Assembly (NCBI GenBank): GCA_937881285.1
Contig: CALGEU010000209.1
Coordinates: 1 to 6,913 of the forward strand
DNA from: an uncultured Clostridia bacterium
GTDB lineage: Bacteria > Bacillota > Clostridia > Christensenellales > CAG-917
Length of the DNA stretch: 6,913 bases
Reading direction: 5' to 3'
Shown piece after piece: positions 1 to 4,281 of the stretch (its first letter is position 1; each line of letters begins with the position of its first letter). The notes below the pieces were generated by a model, which was not told where the DNA came from, ran no database searches, and saw nothing but the letters and a program-made list of their open reading frames with translations. The position numbers were made by a program, and so were the translations under genes.

Positions 1-148
1 CAAAGCATAACAATCGCTATTCTGTCACTTCGTTCCGTACAACATCCATCCGCTCTAAAATCACGTACTAAATGTACGTTGGGTTTTGTATCGGATGGGC
101 GTTTCCTTGTTCTTCATCTATTTATCGCATTCTTATACGCGTACCGAC
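1..148. repeat. Direct repeat, copy 1 (may continue left of the window)
   Basis: This stretch matches bases 176-323 at 138 of 148 aligned positions (93%) with no gaps; the period is 175 bp. The ten differences are all substitutions, clustered around the inner stem-loop and near the right end. The window begins at the first matching base, so the true left boundary is unknown and further copies may lie upstream. The period is not a multiple of three, so any reading frame through copy 1 changes frame in copy 2, which argues against coding. I do not recognise the family. Confidence 0.85.
46..98. repeat. Imperfect inverted repeat (stem-loop) inside repeat copy 1
   Basis: The outer arms are CCATCCG (46-52) and CGGATGG (92-98). 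The inner arms are ACGTAC (63-68) and GTACGT (74-79) around a 5-nt loop, and an AAAA/TTTT match lies between the two stems. In copy 2 the equivalent structure spans 221-273. There the inner stem keeps pairing through one G-U wobble read on the plus strand, while the outer stem has one substitution (CGAATGG). The arms suggest a folded RNA or a DNA cruciform, but no function is known. Confidence 0.55.
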
Positions 149-175
149 AGCGAATAACTGCGGACGCGATTGACG

Positions 176-323
176 CAAAGCATAACAATCGCTATTCTGT
201 CACTTCGTTCCGTGCAACATCCATCCGCTTCAAAATCATGTACTACGTGTACGTTGGGTTTTGTCTCGAATGGGCGTTTCCTTGTTCTTCATCTATTTAT
301 CGCATTCTTATACGTGTAACGAC
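176..323. repeat. Direct repeat, copy 2
   Basis: This is the second copy of the 148-bp repeat at 1-148, separated from it by 27 bp of unshared sequence (149-175). After about base 323 the similarity stops, so this is the last copy on the right. The copies have diverged by point changes only, which suggests an older tandem duplication or two insertions of one intergenic element. No terminal target duplication or transposase is visible. Confidence 0.85.
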
Positions 324-341
324 TCGATCACGGACAAAAAC

Positions 342-398
342 TCCTGCCACAATTTCGCAAGATTGTCGGATAGATATTTCGACAAGCTCAACATGACG
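342..398. repeat. Possible dispersed intergenic repeat fragment
   Basis: The core TTTCGACAAGCTCAACATG (378-396) resembles a short sequence that I recall recurring in intergenic regions of many unrelated bacterial genomes, usually read in the other orientation as a run ending in TTGAGCTTGTCGAAA. It is preceded by further sequence of similar character and followed by an eight-T run (400-407). The identification rests on memory. Only one copy is present here, so nothing in the window itself proves repetition. Confidence 0.3.
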
Positions 399-480
399 GT
401 TTTTTTTGGGGGCACTTGCACCCGAAAATATATTCAAGATTGATATTTTTGTTGAGTACAAAAAACGCACATCAAACAAA

Positions 481-506
481 AAAAGACAAGCGCTTGCTTG
501 TCTTTT
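481..506 (-). terminator. Intrinsic terminator of the zinc-ribbon membrane protein gene, probably bidirectional
   Basis: This is a perfect 11-bp stem, AAAAGACAAGC (481-491) with GCTTGTCTTTT (496-506), around a 4-nt GCTT loop. An A-rich run lies immediately to the left, which reads as a U-tract on the minus strand, and T residues follow on the right. The hairpin lies 20 bp past the stop codon of the minus-strand gene at 527-1309. It could also stop transcription arriving from the left on the plus strand. Confidence 0.85.
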
Positions 507-526
507 TTCTATGAAATCGTTTTCAA

Positions 527-1309
527 TCAGTCGTGTTTGGGCTTTCTCACCAAGGACTTTGTGAAGCACAATCCGAGAATGAGTTGGATAAGTCCGAGTG
601 CGGCAACGATGATGTACGCATACAGACCGCCGTTGATGATTGCTTGGAAGTATTCGACGAAACTTCCTTCAAAGCCGATGAGTTGTGCAAACATTGCAAA
701 GATTGCAACTGCGGCAATGAGAATGCTTGAAATCACGTTCCACGCTCTGCCGTATTTCTTTCCGCATGCAGAGATGAATGCAACGATGAAGTTGATTCCC
801 GCAAGGGTGAGAAGTATTGCAGGCAAGATGAGAATTATGCCTGCCATTACGTTCGTTGCAAACGCTTCTTTGAGTGCAGCGAACTGGGTGCAGATAATTG
901 CCCATGACGTGATGCCGTCAAACAGACCGAAACCGAGAAGCGTGTTGTTGATAGTGCCGTTGTTGATCAAAAAGCCTACGACGCTTGCCGCAACGAAGAG
1001 AAGAGACATAATCATAATGACGATGTTTCTGCCGACGCCGCTACGCTTGTTCGCCTTTGCCGCTTTCTTGGACGGTGCTTGTGCGACGTCTTCGGAATAG
1101 ACCGGCTCGAAGTTGGTTTGTTGATTATATGCGGGTGCTTGTTGAACCAAAGTGGCAGGAGCGGTGTCGATCTTGTTGATCTTGACGCCGATCGTCACTC
1201 CGCAACTAGGGCATTTGATGCGGTGTTTATAGCCATCGGGAAGTGTTTCCATATTGGCAGGTGGCTCGAAACTGATTTCCGCTCTGCAACTGGGACATCT
1301 TGTATACAT
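527..1309 (-). CDS. Zinc-ribbon membrane protein of unknown function
   Basis: The product has 260 residues. It begins with a zinc ribbon: two CPSC knuckles (Cys5/Cys8 and Cys33/Cys36) that should bind one Zn(II), in the style of the short MJ0042-type N-terminal zinc ribbons. A polar, Gln/Pro/Ala-rich linker (about 48-80) and a basic patch (about 81-94) follow. Then comes a hydrophobic C-terminal half with about four membrane helices, near 95-115, 151-180, 188-210 and 228-250. The ribbon is therefore probably cytoplasmic. The ATG start is supported by AAGGAG 8 nt upstream (1318-1323) and a strong promoter; the gene ends just before a terminator, so it is probably monocistronic. The architecture is common among unassigned Bacillota proteins. 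I recognise no enzyme motif and assign no function. The gene is confident; the role is unknown. Confidence 0.85.
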   Translation of the reverse strand: MYTRCPSCRAEISFEPPANMETLPDGYKHRIKCPSCGVTIGVKINKIDTAPATLVQQAPAYNQQTNFEPVYSEDVAQAPSKKAAKANKRSGVGRNIVIMIMSLLFVAASVVGFLINNGTINNTLLGFGLFDGITSWAIICTQFAALKEAFATNVMAGIILILPAILLTLAGINFIVAFISACGKKYGRAWNVISSILIAAVAIFAMFAQLIGFEGSFVEYFQAIINGGLYAYIIVAALGLIQLILGLCFTKSLVRKPKHD

Positions 1310-1341
1310 AGTTCAATCTCCTTAAAAACTATTCTTTTGAT

Positions 1342-1370
1342 ATTATATTATTATTGCGCGATAAAGTCAA
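1342..1370 (-). promoter_or_regulatory. Sigma-A promoter of the zinc-ribbon membrane protein gene
   Basis: Read on the minus strand, this has -35 TTGACT (1365-1370), exactly 17 bp of spacer, and -10 TATAAT (1342-1347). The transcription start should lie near 1335, giving a leader of about 26 nt that contains the AAGGAG ribosome-binding site. It is nearly consensus, so strong constitutive expression is inferred. Confidence 0.8.
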
Positions 1371-1571
1371 TGATTGAAAAGAAAAAATATTCGGGAAGTT
1401 GGACAATCGTCTATTTTTTACGACAAAATTCGCAAAGTCGGCAATCGGCAAGTAAAATCGCCGTATCGAAGTATTACGTTCGTCGGTCGTATCGGGTCGA
1501 AACACGGCAAAAATCAAAAGGAAAATTTGTTTCTCTTTCGGCTTTTAGGTATCGCTGAAATCAAAAAATAT

Positions 1572-1610
1572 ACAATGAAATCATGACGATTTTGCGATGA
1601 TTTTCATTGT
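1572..1610. terminator. Terminator-like hairpin, probably ending the yabP-yabQ cluster
   Basis: The left arm ACAATGAAATCAT (1572-1584) pairs with ATGATTTTCATTGT (1597-1610) with one bulged T, around a 12-nt loop. Six T residues follow on the plus strand (1610-1615). AAAAAATA at 1563-1570 gives a U-rich tract on the minus strand, so the element could work both ways. It lies about 130 bp beyond the stop codon at 1744, the nearest convincing terminator for the minus-strand cluster. The stem is AT-rich and so not very stable. Confidence 0.5.
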
Positions 1611-1743
1611 TTTTTCGGCGAAATGCGATTTTATTAAATCTAGTAATGTTTGTGAAAAAACGGCGTTTATATGTGCAAAACGATATAATAAACGTTGATT
1701 ATTGATTAAAATCGTTCTTTGTTAGCGGTAGAAACGCTTGCCG

Positions 1744-2070
1744 TCAGGCGCGTTCGTCTCTTTCGAGTTTTTCGTCAACGAGACGTTTTGCGAGCATATA
1801 ATCGGCGCAGAGATTGAGTATGTATCTTTGTCTTTCTTCGTGGCTCAACTTCGTAAGTTTTTCGTTGTCTGCAAATTCCGCAATCGGGTTCGAGACTTCT
1901 TTTCCGTCGCGTTTGAGTTTCAGAAGTTTTACGTACAATTCTTTTTGGTCGGGGGTTACGCTTTTGGGCGCGTTGATTTCGTCTTTGTCGTATGCGCCTT
2001 GCCCGAGTCTCGATTTTGCGGACTTTGCAAGAGTGCGCATAGCGCATGATTTGTGTTTCACGTTGCTCAT
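1744..2070 (-). CDS. Small helical protein of unknown function downstream of yabQ
   Basis: The product has 108 residues and no membrane segment or signal peptide. The N-terminal third is basic (Lys/Arg-rich, about 4-22). A Pro-containing link (about 34-40) precedes a charged, mainly helical region (about 41-107) containing SNPIAEFAD (60-68) and LSHEERQRYILNL (75-87). The start is supported by GAAGGAG 10 nt upstream (2081-2087). A TGCTAAAAT extended -10-like sequence lies just upstream, but it would leave almost no leader, so I give it little weight. The gene follows yabQ by 70 bp on the same strand and is probably co-transcribed, which suggests but does not prove a sporulation link. In Bacillus subtilis the gene after yabQ is divIC, a membrane coiled-coil protein; this product has no membrane helix, so it is not DivIC. 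I do not recognise the family. Confidence 0.75.
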   Translation of the reverse strand: MSNVKHKSCAMRTLAKSAKSRLGQGAYDKDEINAPKSVTPDQKELYVKLLKLKRDGKEVSNPIAEFADNEKLTKLSHEERQRYILNLCADYMLAKRLVDEKLERDERA

Positions 2071-2140
2071 CTTCTTTTTTCTCCTTCGGGTATTTTAGCA
2101 CGTTTCCGCTCAAAAGAAAGAGTGTTGCGAAAATAAGCGT

Positions 2141-2506
2141 TTATTCGACAAAATCAGTGTTTTTTCCTTGCTCTGTATCTTGTGCCTTTTTCTTTTCTTC
2201 TTTATCGCGTTTTCGCTTTTTCAGAGTTTTTTTGAGTTTGAAAACGGAAAAAGGAAGGATTGCCGTTCCAAGAAGAAACGCCGCCGTCCCGTACAAAGAC
2301 AAGTCTCCTTGCATGATAAATTCGAGGGTGAGATAAAACGCACCGCCGATAAGCGCGCAGGCAAACAGGTCGGTGAGCGCGCGCTCGACGGGATTTGCTT
2401 TTCTTAAAAACAGCAAAGCGAAAATTCCGCCGACGAGACCCGCGGCAAGACAAAGCGCAAAGCAAATCGCCTGCGCTTTTGCGTTTGCACCGAGATACAC
2501 ATTCAT
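2141..2506 (-). CDS. yabQ: YabQ-family sporulation membrane protein
   Basis: The product has 121 residues with three predicted membrane helices (about 11-33, 44-64 and 70-90), followed by a strongly basic, lysine-rich tail (91-108). In B. subtilis, YabQ is a mother-cell membrane protein needed for spore cortex formation. The assignment rests on the hydrophobic layout, the LTDLF segment leading into the second helix, the short polar turn before the third helix and the basic tail. It is strengthened by position: the gene directly follows yabP, as in Bacillus. The start codon overlaps the yabP stop by 4 nt (ATGA, 2503-2506), and no good ribosome-binding site precedes it, so translation is probably coupled to yabP. 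It is clearly shorter than the Bacillus protein. Sequence similarity alone would leave some doubt. Confidence 0.75.
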   Translation of the reverse strand: MNVYLGANAKAQAICFALCLAAGLVGGIFALLFLRKANPVERALTDLFACALIGGAFYLTLEFIMQGDLSLYGTAAFLLGTAILPFSVFKLKKTLKKRKRDKEEKKKAQDTEQGKNTDFVE

Positions 2507-2847
2507 CTGAATATGCGTTTTGCAAACGAACCGGGCGTCGATTTAGCAACGTATTTGATTGCGTCCACTCGTCCTTCGATTTGCAGTTTTCCGCTTTCGA
2601 CGTCAAGGTTTTTAACCGAAAGACCTTGTCCCGAGACGTGAAGAGTTTCGTCTGCAAGTTTCACGACGATATTTTTGTCCGTGAACGTCGGCACGTCGAG
2701 AACGCCGGTTACGGACATGGAGTGAAGGTGGTCGAGTTCGATTTTGTGCGACGTTTTTGGCGTTTTTTGAGCCTTATCGTGACAAATATCCGCCACGTTT
2801 TTGCCTATTGCGGACGTTTTTGCGTTTTTTTCGGTTGAAAATTGCAT
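2503..2847 (-). CDS. yabP: YabP-family sporulation protein
   Basis: The product has 114 residues. A variable N-terminal stretch (1-33) leads into the YabP domain (about 34-100). Its recognisable elements are HKIELDHLHSMSVTGVLDV (34-52), an IVVKL strand (60-64), the VSGQGLSVKNLDVESGKLQI segment (71-90) and EGRVDAIKY (91-99). The ending, PGSFAKRIFR, closely resembles the terminus I recall for B. subtilis YabP. Family members are small beta-rich proteins made in the mother cell under SigE during sporulation; their biochemical role is not established. The start is supported by AAAAGGAG (2852-2859) with a rather short 4-nt spacing. It is the first gene of the minus-strand cluster and overlaps yabQ by 4 nt. 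Confidence 0.88.
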   Translation of the reverse strand: MQFSTEKNAKTSAIGKNVADICHDKAQKTPKTSHKIELDHLHSMSVTGVLDVPTFTDKNIVVKLADETLHVSGQGLSVKNLDVESGKLQIEGRVDAIKYVAKSTPGSFAKRIFR

Positions 2848-2859
2848 ATATCTCCTTTT

Positions 2860-2871
2860 GCGCTTTCGCGC
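2860..2871 (-). promoter_or_regulatory. GNRA-capped mini-hairpin just upstream of the yabP ribosome-binding site
   Basis: Read on the minus strand this is GCGC-GAAA-GCGC: a 4-bp all-GC stem closed by a GAAA tetraloop. It ends immediately before the AAAAGGAG of yabP. It could stabilise the messenger's 5' region or influence ribosome access, but such a short structure may be incidental. Confidence 0.35.
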
Positions 2872-2877
2872 TTTTCA

Positions 2878-2906
2878 TTGACAATAATATTAAAAGAGAA
2901 TAGAAT
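2878..2906 (+). promoter_or_regulatory. Sigma-A promoter of the acyltransferase-alaS-hisK operon
   Basis: The -35 is TTGACA (2878-2883), the spacer is exactly 17 bp, and the -10 is TAGAAT (2901-2906). Transcription should start near 2913, giving a leader of about 65 nt. That leader carries a 5-bp stem, CCGCA/TGCGG (2941-2956), and no recognisable T-box or riboswitch. Vegetative expression of the downstream operon is inferred. Confidence 0.78.
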
Positions 2907-2911
2907 ATATG
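2904..2911 (-). promoter_or_regulatory. Possible SigE-type -10 element for the yabP cluster
   Basis: On the minus strand the sequence reads CATATATT, which fits the SigE -10 pattern CATAYANT as I recall it. Initiation there would give a yabP leader of about 50 nt. YabP genes are SigE targets in Bacillus. However, I find no good SigE -35 about 14 bp further upstream, so this is only a half match. The element overlaps the -10 of the opposing sigma-A promoter. Confidence 0.3.
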
Positions 2912-2977
2912 ATACAAATAAAGCAAAAAGGCAACTTTGACCGCATTCGTTTGCGGAAAGAGTATTGAAAAGGCATA

Positions 2978-4243
2978 ATGCCGCAACAAAAAGACGAAAA
3001 AAAGAAAACGAGCGTGAAAAGACGCTTTGCAATAGACCATTCGGCAAAGTTTTATCCGATTATGTCCACAAAAAAGGCGCAAAGCCTGTTTTGTATATCG
3101 GCGGACATGTTCGACGTGGTGCAAAAAGACGTGTTGGAGCATGCACTCAACGACGTTTTGGAGCGTTTCCCTGCCTACAAAGTCAGACTCAAAAAGGGTT
3201 GGGCATGGCACTTTTTCGAGCAGAACGACGCTCCCGCAAGAGTGTTTGTCAACGAAGATTTGCTCAAACCCATAAATCCCGACGACACCAACGGATACTG
3301 GTTCAGGGTGAGTGCGGTCGACAAGCGAATACAACTTGAAATGTTCCACGCGCTTGCGGACGGCAACGGCGCGCTCGCATTTTTGAAGAGCATCGTCAAA
3401 AGATACAGAGAACTTCTCGGCTTCGACGTCGTTGACGACGGCGTTATAGACTGGCAGAGCATAGGCACGGAAGAAGAACTCGAAGACAGTTTCGAGAAAA
3501 ACTACAAGCCTATATCTCTCGGACAGATGAATCTCAAAGCGTTGGCAGGCAAAGTGCCGCACAGAATCGAAGGCACGCTCAACAAGGGCGCGTATCAAAA
3601 GAGTGCGGGGCAGGCACAAGCGAGCGAGATTATCGCAAAGGCGAAAGAACTCGGCGTGTCGTACACGGCGTATATAACCGGTGTGCTTGCGTATTCGATT
3701 GAAAAAACCTATCGCAACAAAAAGCCCGTTGCCATTATGGTGCCCGTAAATCTGCGCTCGATTTATCCGTCCAAAACGATGAGAAACTTCGTCACTTTCA
3801 TACGAGTGATAATTCTTCCGTCGTCGTGCAAGAGCGTCAAAGATTGTGCGCTCGAAGCGCAAAGACAGATAAAAATCGACACCGCAAAGGACAAACTCGA
3901 CGCATTTATCTCAACGACGGTACGTGCGCAGAAAAACTGGGTGCTGAAAATTGTTCCGTTGTTTTTGAAAACGGCGCTGATTCGATTCGGCAGATTGTTT
4001 ATGCGGTCTCGTCAGACGATAATATTCAGCAATCTCGGCAACGTGAAGTCACCCGACGAGATGGGCGTCGACAAATACGAGTTGTTTATGAACGTATCAA
4101 AGAACAACACGCAAAATCTCGGCGCGATAACAACCAACGGCAAAGCGGTGCTTTGTTTCACGCGTGCCATAAAGGAAACCGCTCTTCCCGACGCGTTTTT
4201 CTCGACGCTTCGCGAAAACGGCATCGATATAACGACACTATAA
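2978..4243 (+). CDS. Condensation-domain-like CoA-dependent O-acyltransferase (alcohol acetyltransferase-like)
   Basis: The product has 421 residues. Its key motif is HALADG (His124 to Gly129), the HxxxDG active site of the chloramphenicol acetyltransferase/condensation/wax ester synthase fold, in which the His deprotonates the acceptor. The N-terminal half has the expected layout: a substrate-channel region with LNDVLERFPAYKVRL, then the catalytic motif. The C-terminal half has a PVNLRSIYPSKTMRNF segment and FSNLGNVKSP (Asn352-Gly354), which matches the conserved structural turn of this superfamily. An amphipathic stretch near 320-340 could touch the membrane; there is no signal peptide. About 420 residues is the normal length. 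The start is supported only by a weak AAAAGG upstream. The acceptor and acyl donor cannot be told from sequence. It is the first gene of a three-gene operon, 38 bp ahead of alaS. Confidence 0.8.
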   Translation: MPQQKDEKKKTSVKRRFAIDHSAKFYPIMSTKKAQSLFCISADMFDVVQKDVLEHALNDVLERFPAYKVRLKKGWAWHFFEQNDAPARVFVNEDLLKPINPDDTNGYWFRVSAVDKRIQLEMFHALADGNGALAFLKSIVKRYRELLGFDVVDDGVIDWQSIGTEEELEDSFEKNYKPISLGQMNLKALAGKVPHRIEGTLNKGAYQKSAGQAQASEIIAKAKELGVSYTAYITGVLAYSIEKTYRNKKPVAIMVPVNLRSIYPSKTMRNFVTFIRVIILPSSCKSVKDCALEAQRQIKIDTAKDKLDAFISTTVRAQKNWVLKIVPLFLKTALIRFGRLFMRSRQTIIFSNLGNVKSPDEMGVDKYELFMNVSKNNTQNLGAITTNGKAVLCFTRAIKETALPDAFFSTLRENGIDITTL

Positions 4244-4281
4244 AACAACAAATATACAAAACAAAAATATCTCGGAGTACT

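Larger units (their letters stand above)
1310..1743. other. Intergenic region between two minus-strand genes
   Basis: This 434-bp stretch contains the promoter at 1342-1370 and the hairpin at 1572-1610. The rest (about 1375-1570 and 1615-1743) shows no convincing gene. A plus-strand frame from 1374 to 1586 (70 codons) has no ribosome-binding site and overlaps the promoter of the opposite strand. A TATAAT at 1684-1689 on the plus strand lacks a -35 element and has no gene downstream. No tRNA, riboswitch or repeat is recognisable. Confidence 0.6.

Noticed and set aside
1..323. A CRISPR array
   Set aside because: The repeats are about 148 bp, only two are present, and the spacing does not fit the 25-40 bp repeats and uniform spacers of CRISPR. 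No cas gene is present.
79..396. A 105-codon plus-strand frame through the repeats
   Set aside because: The 175-bp period shifts the frame between copies, so the repeated DNA would encode different peptides. There is no ribosome-binding site or domain.
498..1100. A 200-codon open frame on the plus strand
   Set aside because: It is antisense to the zinc-ribbon membrane protein, begins inside the terminator and has no ribosome-binding site.
1374..1586. A 70-codon plus-strand frame in the intergenic region
   Set aside because: It has no ribosome-binding site, overlaps the -35 side of the opposite-strand promoter and runs into the terminator hairpin.
2913..2977. A T-box or riboswitch before the operon containing alaS
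   Set aside because: The leader is only about 65 nt, with one 5-bp stem. It has no antiterminator or T-box consensus, and alaS is the second gene.
2774..3862. A 362-codon open frame on the minus strand
   Set aside because: It covers the antisense of the acyltransferase, crosses the divergent promoter region and runs into yabP in another frame. It shows no domain and no start signal.
3826..4281. A 152-residue N-terminal extension of alaS in the same frame
   Set aside because: It overlaps the acyltransferase gene in another frame and resembles no AlaRS. The ATG at 4282 has a ribosome-binding site and gives a normal family N-terminus.
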